Source of the DNA: Bugulina stolonifera | Taxonomy: Eukaryota; Bryozoa; Gymnolaemata; Cheilostomatida; Bugulidae | DNA: 64,000 nucleotides | Direction: 5' to 3' | Assembly (NCBI GenBank): GCA_935421135.1 | Contig: OW285189.1 | Span: 22,632,298 to 22,696,297, forward strand | In this document: piece by piece, positions 11,136-22,499 of the stretch | How the letters are laid out: each line of letters begins with the position of its first letter | Numbering within the stretch: the first letter of the stretch is position 1 | Notes under the pieces: generated by a model | What the model was told of the DNA's origin: nothing | Seen by the model: only the letters and a program-made list of their open reading frames with translations | Database searches by the model: none | Position numbers and translations under genes: made by a program

Positions 11136-11975
11136 TTTTCCCGACTCGGGTACTGGCGGCTCAGGATATGTGGGGGGAGTGTTCCCATTGGTCCGTTGAG
11201 GAGGGGGACCAGGCTTTTTGCTGGTCTGCCAGGAGGGTCTGTTCCGAGGTCCTGGCGCTCTGGGGGCGTCTAGTAGTCCTCGAAGTCGTCTGACTTCTTG
11301 GCTGAGTGTCTGGATGGCCTCTTTCAGGTCGTTGATCCAGGTCAGGTCGGAGTCCACTGTCTTTATTTGGAGTGTCTCCGGCTCGGGTTCTGTGACTGCC
11401 CTGATTTGGTGTGCTTTACTTCCACGGGAAGGTCCCTTGACGAGCAGGAAGTCATTTCCGGCTCGGACGGCCGAGTCCACGTCTCTGGGGTTTATTGCCA
11501 AGAGGTGTCTCTGTAGGTGTCCGTCCTCAAGAGAGTTACTGAAGTTTTCCACAGCCAATACCCGGCGGTGCGCTTCGGGTAGTTCCTGGAAAGCCACATG
11601 TACAAGTTTCTTGACTAAGGTGGCATGTTCTTGTAATGACATGCCGGGATCTTTCCGCAGCTGTATGAGCTGGAGTCTAGCTTCTTTATCAGTTAACCCG
11701 TATCGGGCGCGTAGAGCTTCGAAGATCCCTTCTGAGGTGCCGGGTCGGCCACATTCTTGTGCCGGTCCCTTGAGGGCCTCTCTTAGGTGAAGGTACATGG
11801 CTGCCGGGCTCCAGTCGTTTGTCTCGGCTATGGTCAGGAACTGTTCTATAAAGAACTCGACGTCTCCTTGTCCGTCGAACTGTGGTGTCTTGAAAGAGGG
11901 TTGAGGCGGCTGAGGTCGAGCTACTTCTATGTACTGTCCGATTACCTCTACTAGCCTGTCTATATCGCTAGCCAT
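11115..11975 (-). CDS. gag: Gag of the LTR element
   Basis: 286 residues from the ATG at 11975. The region around residues 25-170 looks like a retrotransposon capsid: F-D-G-Q-G-D-V near the start, an A-L-K-G-P-A-Q turn and a Y-G-L-T-D-K-E-A-R-L-Q helix. A short coiled-coil-like stretch follows (about 215-240), then a Pro-rich tail. I see no CCHC zinc knuckle. Residues of the last 30 codons overlap the protease frame. Translation of the longer product would shift at 11136-11142. The frame is intact, as expected for a young copy. Confidence 0.88.
   Translation of the reverse strand: MASDIDRLVEVIGQYIEVARPQPPQPSFKTPQFDGQGDVEFFIEQFLTIAETNDWSPAAMYLHLREALKGPAQECGRPGTSEGIFEALRARYGLTDKEARLQLIQLRKDPGMSLQEHATLVKKLVHVAFQELPEAHRRVLAVENFSNSLEDGHLQRHLLAINPRDVDSAVRAGNDFLLVKGPSRGSKAHQIRAVTEPEPETLQIKTVDSDLTWINDLKEAIQTLSQEVRRLRGLLDAPRAPGPRNRPSWQTSKKPGPPPQRTNGNTPPTYPEPPVPESGKGSGPRQ
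11136..11142 (-). promoter_or_regulatory. -1 ribosomal frameshift site (Gag to Pro)
   Basis: The Gag frame reads TCG GGA AAA GGC, so it holds the slippery heptamer G-GGA-AAA in the correct phase. After a 6-base spacer come GGCCCGAG (11122-11129) and its perfect complement CTCGGGCC (11098-11105), separated by 16 bases: an 8-bp, GC-only-but-one stem-loop. The Gag stop (11115-11117) lies in the loop. The -1 frame is open from here to 8311. Spacing and parts match known retroviral and retrotransposon -1 signals. Confidence 0.85.
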
Positions 11976-12963
11976 TGCTGAGTATAGATGGAGCCTCTTT
12001 GGTGAAGGGGACGTGTCGTCCTCGGTTTGATGTCTGTAGGGTGTCGGGTAGTTAGTTAACTACCGTAGTTTGTTAGGCCGGGTCGGCCTGATGGTCGTAC
12101 TGAGTACCGTCAATCTATTCTGGATCCGAGGTCGGTCTTTGATTGAAGATCCGGCGTAGGTCGGGCTACATCCAGCGGAACCACGAGAATTATGGGTGCA
12201 CTTTAGCGTTTGTCACCTTCTCGTATCCAAGTGTCACAATATTCTGAAGTATACTAACTCATACCTAACACACTTGTCACAAATACTGAGATGTTATATG
12301 TTATGTACGATACCAGCTAATACATTATATTATTTTACTACTACTATATACTACATGTATATAATACAAGGTATGAGGAAGAAGCCTACATACCAATATA
12401 TGACGTCATTACTTTATGTCAACAATATTTAGTACTGTTCTAAATATAGTGTGACTCAATATGTGATTGTGAAATACATAGGGCCTACTAGAATATTCTT
12501 ATTACTAAATAATCATGTTATACTATAATACTGTTTTCTGGAACATTCTTACATGACAACTTTATTATGGAATTTATGCAATATGTTTCTGGAAAGTTCT
12601 TTCTATTTTTACCCTTGGAATATTCTAGATTATAATGTTTACTATATAAGCAGTTCAATTATACAATGCAAGGCAGTTATAGTTCAATTACAATAAAGGA
12701 TCTACTACACACAGCATACTAGCTATATACACTACAAGGGACAGTCTCGTCAGCATAAGAAGTAGCTGCAGAAAATTACCTTGGCAGTACAGGCTTTTCG
12801 AACCTGTCACAACATACGTGTGACACCAAGGTTCCCGGGTCCGAGTCCTAAATCGCCGTAGAAGTACTGAAGAATGAGGTCGGTCGGTCACCCGAGGCCG
12901 AGGTCACCTTCCTTCGCTTCGTATCGTAAGAGTACGACCTTAGAATCCCACTGCTGCCACCAA
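11976..12963 (-). other. 5' leader of the LTR element
   Basis: About 1 kb between the 5' LTR and the Gag ATG, including the primer-binding site. The half next to gag is GC-rich, the rest AT-rich. No ORF of note. A packaging signal would be expected here but cannot be recognised by eye. Confidence 0.6.
12943..12962 (-). promoter_or_regulatory. Primer-binding site, tRNA-Leu type
   Basis: One base after the 5' LTR, the minus strand reads TGGTGGCAGCAGTGGGATTC. This is complementary to a tRNA 3' end of the form ATCCCACTGCTGCCA-CCA. Animal leucine tRNAs end in very similar sequence, so tRNA-Leu priming is inferred. Confidence 0.8.
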
Positions 12964-13231
12964 TGTAATGGTTTCTGTGTTTTGGTGCGGTCGTCCTTGG
13001 ACGACTATCGACCCAGAAATGAAGTGCCTATGAGTGGTAATAGGACTTCGCATTACATGAAAGATCGAGCGGTCTCAGTAGCCCAAATACTACCAAAGAC
13101 GACCCATCTGATCTCAAGTCCGACCTTCAGACTATACAGTGAAAGAGAGTAATTCAACCTAGTAGGCGGTTCGCAAAGCGAATGACCTAGTAAAAGGAAG
13201 AGAAAGTCCCTGTATCAAGTATAGATGTGTC

Positions 13232-13237
13232 TTTATT
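13232..13237 (-). terminator. LTR polyadenylation signal AATAAA
   Basis: Minus-strand AATAAA in the LTR. The identical signal at 7774-7779 in the 3' LTR would be the one used to end the element's RNA. Confidence 0.55.
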
Positions 13238-13281
13238 GAAAGCCAAGTGTAGACTGAGACAATGAACAGTAAAACAGTGCC

Positions 13282-13291
13282 CTTTATATAG
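13282..13291 (-). promoter_or_regulatory. LTR TATA box
   Basis: Minus-strand TATATAAAGG, about 45-50 bases before the AATAAA at 13232-13237. Transcription start is inferred near 13255, not seen. Confidence 0.6.
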
Positions 13292-13770
13292 TATAAGGAC
13301 TTCCGGCCGACATGACGTCGGGAAAAGACGACGTGTGGTCGTCCGGAATTTGCGCAACAAGATGGCCGCCGGAAGCCCGACGGCCGACCCAAAATAGGTC
13401 GGGTTCTACAAAAGTTGCTTATAATGGTCCAATTCATGTACAAAATGAATATCAATGGATTCTGAGAGGTCGGGCCTCTGTACATGGGTATAAAAGGCAT
13501 AAAAAGGACTTAGTAACATTCATGTGACTATGTACAACAACATATAGTAAGATACATGAATAAGGAGTGAGCATAAACACATGGAGACGTGTATATAGAC
13601 GGTAATTAAGTACTTTGAACATGCAATGCAGTTAAAGGTAAGTATACGAGCACTAATTGTGAGAATGTTAGTGTCAGGTGAGTAGCGCTGTAACAACTAC
13701 TAGGCACTTAGGGTGCGGTGGAGCTTCGTCCGGGAGTTGGGGTCGTATACAAATGTCCTGTACCATCACA

Positions 13771-15660
13771 ATATATTTAGAATCAAAATACAATTGAGTA
13801 GCAACCTTTTACAAGTAATACATGTAAAAGAACACTTGGATCAAAAAGAATGATTACAAGCATACAAGATAGGCACCCATGCTAGTGTGAATAAATTAAT
13901 ATAATGAAGCCTAAATTTAGAAAAATACACTAATTATCAAGTTGATAGGTCCGATTAATTGCTCAATGTAACCCAAAAAAGTCATTAATGAAAGGCATGT
14001 CATATGATTCAAATATGTAGTTGTTTATTGATGTACTATATGGTATGAAGGATATGAAAGATTAACACATTGCTTCATGTTGAGATAAATCCTTGTGGAT
14101 TTTCCACAAACGGAATGGTTGGCTGGATAGAATACCTCAAGAGAGGCTGTCACTTGGCACCTGTGGTGAATTGAAAGACCTGCTCTAATGGGCGCTTGCT
14201 CCAATGCACTTTTTCCAGCTACAATAGATTACACATAGAAGTGAACTATGAAATTGCTGGCATAAAACGCTACCAGACACATAGGGGACAGACAGTTGGC
14301 ACTGGCTAGTGGTCTAGTTTGTTGTTATAAACCTAAGTTTTATCAATTAGTTGGGTTTCATTTTATGCAGCTAATCAACTACCCTAACTTTCGGAATTTC
14401 GTGTGTGGCAAACCAGTATACCAGTGACAGCAGAGTGCATCATGATTTAATTTATTGACATTCACTCCTCACAGTGATGGGTATCTATAGCCTAATTTAG
14501 ATGAAAGGTCCTCAACAAGGCAGCCCAGGCAGAATTTTCAGTTGTCTATTCTAAAATCCTTTTTCTATAGACCTACATAAGAAATAACACGCCTTTCTAA
14601 GCCCAGAGGCTAAGCCCATACCTCAACCACAAGACCAAGTTACTGACTCCTATGTGAAATAACTCTATTCCAAGTATGCATCAGTTGGTCGGAGACTAAA
14701 ATTTGTTGTACTTACATTGACAAGGTTTTGATGATTATGGTTATGGTGCACATAAGCGCTTCCTCACATTCAAGACATTCAGGCCTTCTCCTGAACGAAG
14801 GTTGGATACCACAGGGAAGGGCCGTAGGATAACAATATTGCTCACGGTGTATTTGTTAGTCATCACCACCATATTAGGTGATGACATTTTGACAATAGCC
14901 AATAGCCAATAGCTATAGCCAAGCTTGTACATATATTATTATTATTATTCATGATGCCACATTGTTACAATTCATTCCATATTATACTCTGGTCTAATAC
15001 ACAACGCAGTACACTTAAATAAAAGACTCAACAGCTCATCTGCAATAAATAATAGCCAATCAAAAACATTAAACTAGATTATACAATAAAATGTCAAGTT
15101 TAATAATGTGTTGGGGAGACTGGCCGCTTTTATAAATGCCCTAGCCTGAAATCTAACATCTATTTTGCTAATAAATGGTAATAAGTTTTATGGTCTTTAT
15201 GTTTTCAAAGACCCTACCCCTTAGAGACTAGGATTTGGTAGAGAAGAAATAACATGTTTTTTCTAATAAAGTAAAAGTGCAATGTACATTTGCATGCATT
15301 TAAAGGTATATACTGGAAGAAATGAGTTGACAGTCAATCATAGAAATAATGCTAAAGCAATAAAATACAAAGAAACCTCAAAAAGTATAATTTCAGATCA
15401 TGTATCTATGAAATGAAAATATTGTTTGTAGAAGATGAATTCAAAATACATGGATGAGAAAGAGTTAGGTAATTAAATAGTATATTATACAATGTATGTA
15501 ATTAATAGCAATTCAATTAAGTGGCCATAGTGTGTGGCCATAGTGGCCAAGAGTGTTACATATGAACTCTGTGGTTATTCAGTGAGTTACGACTAATGAG
15601 ATACATGTATAGGAAGTACATACTTGTTAGTTCTACAGATACCTTGATGGTGAACCCTAT
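13771..15660. other. Intergenic stretch, no supported gene
   Basis: AT-rich DNA between the LTR element and the large minisatellite. No exon with a convincing frame and splice sites was found. Confidence 0.6.
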
Positions 15661-15665
15661 AAATC

Positions 15666-16212
15666 TCTGGTACATGTACACTCTTCTCCCTGGTACATGT
15701 ACACTCTTCTCCCTGGTACATGTACACTCTTCTCCCTGGTACATGTACACTCTTCTCCCCGGTGCATGCGCACTCTTCTTCCTGGTGCATGTACACTCTT
15801 CTCCCTGGTACATGTACACTCTTCTCTCTGGTACATGTACACTCTTCTCTCTGGTGCATGTACACTCTTCTCTCTGGTACATGTACACTCTTCTCCCTGG
15901 TACATGTACACTCTTCTCCCCGGTGCATGTACACTCTTCTCTCTGGTACATGCGCACTCTTCTTTCTGGTACATGTGCACTCTTCTCTCTGGTGCATGTA
16001 CACTCTTCTCCCTGGTACATGCGCACTCTTCTCTCTGGTACATGTGCACTCTTCTCTCTGGTGCATGTACACTCTTCTCCCTGGTACATGTACACTCTTC
16101 TCTCTGGTACATGTACACTCTTCTCTCTGGTGCATGTACACTCTTCTCCCTGGTACATGTACACTCTTCTCCCTGGTACATGTACACTCTTCTCTCTGGT
16201 ACATGCACACTC
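15666..16212. repeat. 23-bp minisatellite, about 24 units
   Basis: Tandem units of 23 bp with variants (CATGTACACTCTTCTCCCTG and CATGCGCACTCTTCTCTCTG types). Because 23 is not a multiple of three and no unit frame contains a stop, long open frames appear on both strands. They are by-products, not genes. This is the left edge of duplicate B. Confidence 0.95.
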
Positions 16213-16728
16213 TTCTCCTCTGTAAATACTAACTAAAGTCTTCCAGTGAAACTTGGATACAGTGCCTGCACTCCTAGATGAAATCTGAGACAGCAAGCCA
16301 GAGATCTTTCTTGCGGTATCTGCTGCCCAGTGAGGGGCTGTATAGAGCAGACTAAGGAAGAGCTAACAGAAAAGCTATCATCTAGAGATATTGGGGCTAC
16401 AGTATTAGTACACAATGTGTGCATAGCTGCATTTACTTATGGTGGTATTTGAGTAGCCTAATGTCAAAGTAAGCAAATGATGTATAATACATGTACATAT
16501 TACAAGTACACATGCGTGTATAATGTAGTATTTTATGAATATAGCATGATGGTTCTTTAAATAAATACCAAATCTAACTTGTGGTCCAAGAATGTTAATA
16601 ATTGTAGCTGATAAAGAATGCATATTCTGCTTTGGCATGGAAGGTTACTAACCGAAACCATCCTACATTTCATTTTACAACAGTGCAGTCGGTTCTAGCA
16701 GCATGGACAGTATTGAGGGGAGGGAGAC

Positions 16729-19700
16729 CTACCGGTCTGGTAGTTCATCTGTAACGTTAGAAGAAAGGCTACTGTCAAGTGGTGGAGCAGCACCTTGTAC
16801 TCCATCAGTAAGGATAGCCTCTGCTCCTTCAAACCATGTCAGATTTGATATAAACTAAGCTATGAACACTTACTAAATAGTTAGAATCTCAGCCTGCAGA
16901 AAGGTAGGACAACTCCTCATCTTAAACATAAATGTGGTAAAAGAATGTGACCTTGCACCATATCAGTGTGACGCCATAGCCTAGTCGTTAGAGCTCTGAA
17001 CTTTTATGTAAGAGGTCTGCCTTTAGTTCCTGTAAAGGTCAAGGCACCCAACCTAAAAGTGCAACATTAGTCATTTTGTCGTGCTGAAAACAGCAAGATG
17101 GAGACCCCTTAACTATGCCCTCAAACTAGAATGAAATGCTGTTCATTGTTCTCTTACTACACTGCTACCATCAGTCTATTCTCTTAGGGCTTAATAGATT
17201 CCATTGAGATACAGGATAAACAGAAAAAAAACTAGTTTTTATGTTACCCAAATAAAACAGCGCATAACTACATTTTGTATAATTTTACAGCCCTATAAGA
17301 AATGTATGATATCTTACTCCTTTGTTATGGCAGCAATGTGTACATGTATAATGTTGTGTTACACACATTTCATTGTGAGACTCTAGCTTTCTAACTATGG
17401 GTAGGAAATGCTGTGGGAATACATACATGTATTGCTGAAAGGAGAAGATAATGTCAAATTCTAAATTACTGCAATATGGAGGCACTAGCTAGATAAAGTA
17501 TACCATGCTACAGGAGCATCATGAAGCATACACAAGTAGTCTTGTGTTGACAAACTGTTAGAAGTGCTATGCCATTGGTGGGGATTTATGTTTCCTCAAA
17601 GGTTACCCTTGGATCTAACTGGGATCAACATAATAATTTCTCTGATAATTATACTGAAAAGTGTCATGCAACATTAAATCACCTTGGCTTGCATGGGTGT
17701 ACTTGGTGGCTGTATCCACTGAAATAAACCATTTAATATCTAAATTATAAGAAACTCTAAAAGGAAGTGAAACCTACACGAGTTGCATTTGTATTACTAA
17801 TCAACTGTTCAAAACAAGCTATGGTAAACAACAAACTTGTATGTCAAGTAAAGTCATGTAGGAAACTACATCCTCTAGCAGCTCCTCTGTTTGACCACTA
17901 CTATACGTAAAACAGCCAGGCTGTTCCAGCGTCCAATAATATGCACTAGTCACTGACATGTAACCGTTAAAGATAGTGGAAGCAAAGGTTGGACTCTCTA
18001 TGATAATACACTGCCTGTCCCAACAAATACACCCTGGGTGGCGATCCTGACGTTCCGTGATTCACTTTCCATCTACCTCCTGAGTTTGACCGGCATCACA
18101 ATTCAATGCTTGTATATTGTGTACCATTGACGTGTACATGTAAGTGTAATATACTGGCAAGTTTGCTGGCTCATTAAATATTTTCAGTTTAGAGGTGATA
18201 TTGATCAAAATGTCTACCAATATTTAGGATGCCATTATATTGACATAGTAACACTTCATGACTATTTATCATTTCAATATATTGCATAAAGCATGACTAG
18301 AGGATTAATGACAATTATTTAAATTTGAAACTATATACCAAAGTAACAATTTTATTTGACAATTGGCCTTATTTTAAAAGACAGAAAGCAATAATTGGTA
18401 TAAATTAAAAATACATAGTATACAAATGACAACTACTGTAAAGCCTGGATTTAAAACATGATCTTTCTTTAAAATGAAATCACATAAATAGGTAATTAAT
18501 AATTATAGAAATTTACATTGTGCACATACAATTTTACATGCATGCGGAATATTATTTATTATGCATGCACTTGTAGATTTTACATACAGTGTTGCTCTCA
18601 GCATTCAAATTATCCAAGATATAAACAGGACTGTGTAGGAGATGCTACCACTTGGTCTAACACTCTTGTATCAGGGGAGCTAAGCTGGTTAGCATCTATC
18701 ATAAGTAGGAATTAGCACTTGCAGCTACAAACATGCCACGAGATCATGTGGAATTGAAAGTATAATTAATAATCAGCAGAGTTGGGTCCAAGTCGACTTG
18801 CAAGTCAACAAGTCAAGTCATTTCTAAAATTTTGGAAGCAAGTCAAGTCGAAGTCAAGTCAGTGCTGCCTCAAGTCAAGTCAAGTCAAGTCAAGTAACTT
18901 CTAAAATTTTGAAGGCAAGTCAAGTCGAAGTCAAGTCAGTGATGCCTCAAGTCAAGTCAAGTCAAGTCAGCTGTCATGCAAGTCACAAGTCAAGTCAAGT
19001 CAAAGTCAAGTCAAGTCAAAATGCAAGTCAAGTGGAAGACAACTTCAAACAATTTTACATTTTCCAAAACATCATTTTTTTCGTTTAGTAGGTTTTCCAA
19101 TCCATGAAAAACCTATGCAAAGGTGTAGCAGGGCATGTACATGTATGTTATGCAATCATGGTAAAGAACTAGTCTATATAAGTAGTATCATTGGCACCAC
19201 GGTCGAGACTGGTCATATAGTATAATATACTGTATATTGTAATGGTGATGCAGTGTTACATAGCATGTAAACAGCACATGGTACAGCACAGAGTGCCCAC
19301 TGGCCAGTCTTGCAATTTAACTCTAGTAATCATTGCACTGTACATTGTATTCACTACTTACACCACACCTAGGCTACACTTACACTACTTGCACTGTGTG
19401 TACTTGTGACTATGCATTGTCGTTGTGTAGTCTCACTACACACAGCCTAGATATTGCCTGAATTGTGTATCCTCATAGCTAACCTTGATATACTCTGAGT
19501 GCTACTAGTAGCACTGACCTAGTACAAATGATAAATAGGTAGACAATTGAGACCTTTTTTCCATGTTGGCTAAACACTGTACAAAATTTTTATTTGCCAG
19601 ATTGACTTGGCAGAACCCAAGTCAAAATCACAAGTCATTCATGTGTCCAAGCCAAGTCAAATCACATCGATGTGCAAGTCAAAGTCAAGTCAAGTCAGCA

Positions 19701-21026
19701 AGTTGGCAAGTCCAAGTCAAGTCGACTTGTGACTTGACTTGACTTGGCAGGTCAAGTCAAATCTATGACTTGGACCCGGCTCTGATAATCAGCAATCTAG
19801 AAGTTGTATAGCAAAAAAAATGGTTAATTTCACTTGGAGAGTCAAGAATTGCTGGTGTCTGCAACTTACCACCAATGCTTTTAGGTAGAGGTGTAAACTC
19901 TACTTGTTCTGTCTTGTCTCTAGAATTGGAAGACTGTTGGCCTCCCGGTTGCTCTCCTCCAGCTGCAGCAGAATTTCTACTTGGCGAGTTACTCTGTAAA
20001 TAATATGATGTCTATTATAACAGGCTGTGAGAAAAGATTATGCCTAGTATTATACAAGATACATGTACATGTATGATATACTGCACTTAGCAGATATACT
20101 TGGTATAATAAAATACATGTATATACACATGTATATACACATGTGTATACTGTATTTAATGGTTATTAGTACAGTGTATAATGATGTGTACATGATGTGT
20201 ATAACTCTATGTTGAACATCAGTATAATAGTGAATATTCAAACTTTCCACTTCAACTTGAGTTATAGTGTAGTAATAATACAAAACTAATAAGGAATGAA
20301 GCGAGCAACTAAATACTGCCTACACACATGTAGGTTTAGTTTTATAGTACCACTTGTAGCTATAGTTGTACACCCTAGCTAGTATAGAAACCAACAGTGG
20401 TGCATTGGCTGGGTACCACCACAGGTTGGGCTTATGTTCACAAGTGTAAGATTTTATAACCACCCAAAGTGAAAACCTCGCATATATTAGAGTATATTAG
20501 AGTGCAAGGCAATTAGGCATGTGATCATCAGGTATACATCAGACCTAAAGTATCTTTTGGTAATGTGACTCTTCTTTTGTAAGGAATTTATCACTAAGCA
20601 GCCAGGAGCTTGGTAGCCTACTACATATGTAAAGTGGTAGCAGTGATTTGTTTGTCCACCGTGTTAGCTGGGTTAGGCAAATAGCTGCTGTTTGAGGCCT
20701 TCGTTCAAATCTCAGTCAGAAACAAGTTGTTTGCACAGATGCGGAACCAAGTCTCTGGCCACTCAGCAGCAAAAAATTATCGCAAAAATAAGATCACATA
20801 TAAAAAGAACGGCCACATCCCTAAACACCTTTTAAAACCCAGTGCAGAGTAAACCAGTATAGCCTCAGAGTAAATCAGATGTACACCCTAATCACCATGT
20901 TCCTCAGCAGTAACATATTTCTCTTACCCCTCTTGACCCACACAAGCAGCAAAAGCACAGCCATATCCCTATGAAGATTATCACTAGTCCAAACACAACT
21001 ACAAGCACTAAGGGGATAGATAGCAT
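16729..21026 (-). CDS. Small single-pass membrane protein, family member 2 (three exons)
   Basis: Duplicate of member 1. Exons: 20928-21026, 19870-19993 and 16729-16820, giving 104 residues. The membrane helix and Cys cluster are nearly identical to member 1 (G-I-W-L-C-F-C-C), and the tail motif is F-T-P-L-P-K-S-I-G. The last exon stops 22 codons earlier than in member 1, where the equivalent codon is CAG instead of TAG. The alternative exon, starting at 18695 and ending at 18610, is also in phase. The intron between exons 2 and 3 has received the hAT element, so it is about 3 kb long. Function unknown. Confidence 0.65.
18777..19784. mobile_element. Non-autonomous hAT element with 8-bp target duplication
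   Basis: Begins CAGAGTTGGGTCCAAGTC and ends GACTTGGACCCGGCTCTG. It is flanked on both sides by ATAATCAG (18769-18776 and 19785-19792). Copy A of the duplication has the empty site. CAGAG ends and an 8-bp duplication are hallmarks of the hAT superfamily. Both ends are crowded with AAGTC motifs. No transposase ORF. Confidence 0.92.
20654..20722 (+). mobile_element. tRNA-derived SINE head (copy B)
   Basis: Duplicate of the SINE-like head at 4104-4172, with a better B box (CGTTCAAATC). Sits upstream-antisense in intron 1 of membrane-protein gene 2. Confidence 0.5.
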
Positions 21027-21070
21027 GCTGTTTTACCAGAAGGTTGAGTAAAGTCAATCTAAAACAAAGA

Positions 21071-21824
21071 TATAATATTATACAACTGCCTATTAAAAAA
21101 GTAAAAAGCCTGACAGAAAGCCTGCAAGTTTTTATTCAACTTCTATTCCCTTGCTGTTCCGGTGCTCTACATGCCTGCAGCAATTAAGGTCATTTTCTGG
21201 TGATGGTCAAGATTGATTCAGCTCTTCTAGGTTTTTTAGCCTATATGTATATAATACGTAATATATTTCATATACAATTATACATGCACAGACTGCTTCA
21301 CCAATTTTAGAAAGAATAAACTTGCAGTTACCTTTGCCAGTCCATGTCAAAGTGTGCAAATGAATTTAGAACTAGAATGGACTAGGAGGATATTTGGTGG
21401 TGTCTACTACATACATGTAGAGATACAACTAGACTAGCTGATTAAGCTCCATCATTGTAGAGCCATTTAGACAAGAACCAGATAGCTTAACATCCAAATA
21501 TAATTGAACATTCTCATGTCCTGAGTCACTCCAGGTCAAGAATACTTACCTGAAAAGTCACAGCAGAGGTATCTACCTTTCTTACAAACACATGTGCTCA
21601 TATAAGCGCTGGTAGGTTACAAAGTCACAGTAGAATGCCTATACAGTGGTAGTTGCTATAGCTTAATGATAAACAACATTTTCACAAAAATACATAGCTT
21701 GATACGCCTGAGGACTTTAACGGTTACTAACATGAGAGTGGTATGGAGGATGTCTCACTACCATTGATACCTTAGTAGTTGTTATACATACTCACCTATA
21801 GATGTAGTTATAGGTACATGTATG
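21071..21824. other. Intergenic stretch, no supported gene
   Basis: Unique DNA between duplicate B and the solo LTR. I see no gene or clear repeat. Confidence 0.6.
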
Positions 21825-22499
21825 TGTAATGGTTTCTGGTATTTCGTGCGGTCGTCCTTGGACGACTACCGACCCAAAACTGAAGTGCCTATGAGTGGTG
21901 CTAGGCCTTCTCATTACATGAAAGATCGAGCGGTCTCAGTAGCCCAATAATTACCAGAGACGACCCATCTGGTCCCAAGTCTGACCTTCAGACTATACGT
22001 TGAAAGAGAGTGATCCGACCTAGTAGGCGGTTCGCTAAGCGAATGACCTGACAAAAGGAAGTGAAAGTCTCTGTATCAAGTATAGATGTGTCTTTATTGA
22101 AAGCCAAGTGAAGACTGAGACAATGAACAGTGAAACAATGCCCTTTATATAGTATAAGGACTTCCACCCGACGTAGTGTCGGGAAAAGACGACATAGGGT
22201 CGTCCGGAAGTTGCGCAACAAGATGGCCGCCGGAAACCCGACGGCCGACCCAAAATGGGTTGGGTTATACAAAAGTTGCTTATAATGATCCAATTCATGT
22301 ACAAAATGAATATCAAGTAATTCTGAGAGGTCGGGCCTCTGTACATGGGTATAAAAGGCACTAAAAGACTTAGTAATAATCTTACATGTATATACAATGA
22401 TATAGAAGTTACACAAGGTAGAATGCAAGCAGATATATACATGTAAGCACACATAATAATGAGTGTCAGGTGTAGAAGACTACTGTGCGCACCATTACA
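21825..22499 (-). mobile_element. Diverged solo LTR related to the 7506-13770 element
   Basis: Starts TGTAATGGTTTCTGG and ends CACCATTACA. The first about 550 bp align with the 807-bp LTRs with many substitutions, and the last 100 bp differ. No interior sequence or second LTR follows. It is a relic of LTR-LTR recombination from an older or sister family. Confidence 0.88.

Larger units (their letters stand above)
7506..13770 (-). mobile_element. Young non-autonomous Gag-Pro LTR retrotransposon, Ty3-like
   Basis: Complete element on the minus strand. The 5' LTR is 12964-13770 and the 3' LTR is 7506-8312, each 807 bp, TG...CA bounded. I see only two base differences between them, so the insertion is recent. 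Flanking ATAT or ATATAT on both sides may be the target duplication, but low complexity leaves its length open. A primer-binding site and a polypurine tract are in place. The 4.65 kb interior encodes Gag, then an aspartic protease fused to a long unknown region. I find no reverse transcriptase, RNase H or integrase motif. It must borrow these from another element, or has a pol-independent trick. Base composition is much more GC-rich than the surroundings. Confidence 0.93.
12964..13770 (-). repeat. 5' LTR
   Basis: 807 bp, differing from the 3' LTR at two positions that I can see. The order on the minus strand (TATA box, then AATAAA) defines a U3-R-U5 layout. Confidence 0.95.
16190..21070. repeat. 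Segmental duplication, copy B
   Basis: Second copy of the segment at 1-4530, in direct orientation. It contains gene 2 of the membrane-protein family and has gained a 1,008-bp hAT element at 18777. It lacks several hundred bases present in copy A. Confidence 0.9.

Noticed and set aside
15556..16296. Six overlapping long frames on both strands
   Set aside because: Created by a 23-bp minisatellite without stops; no unique coding sequence.
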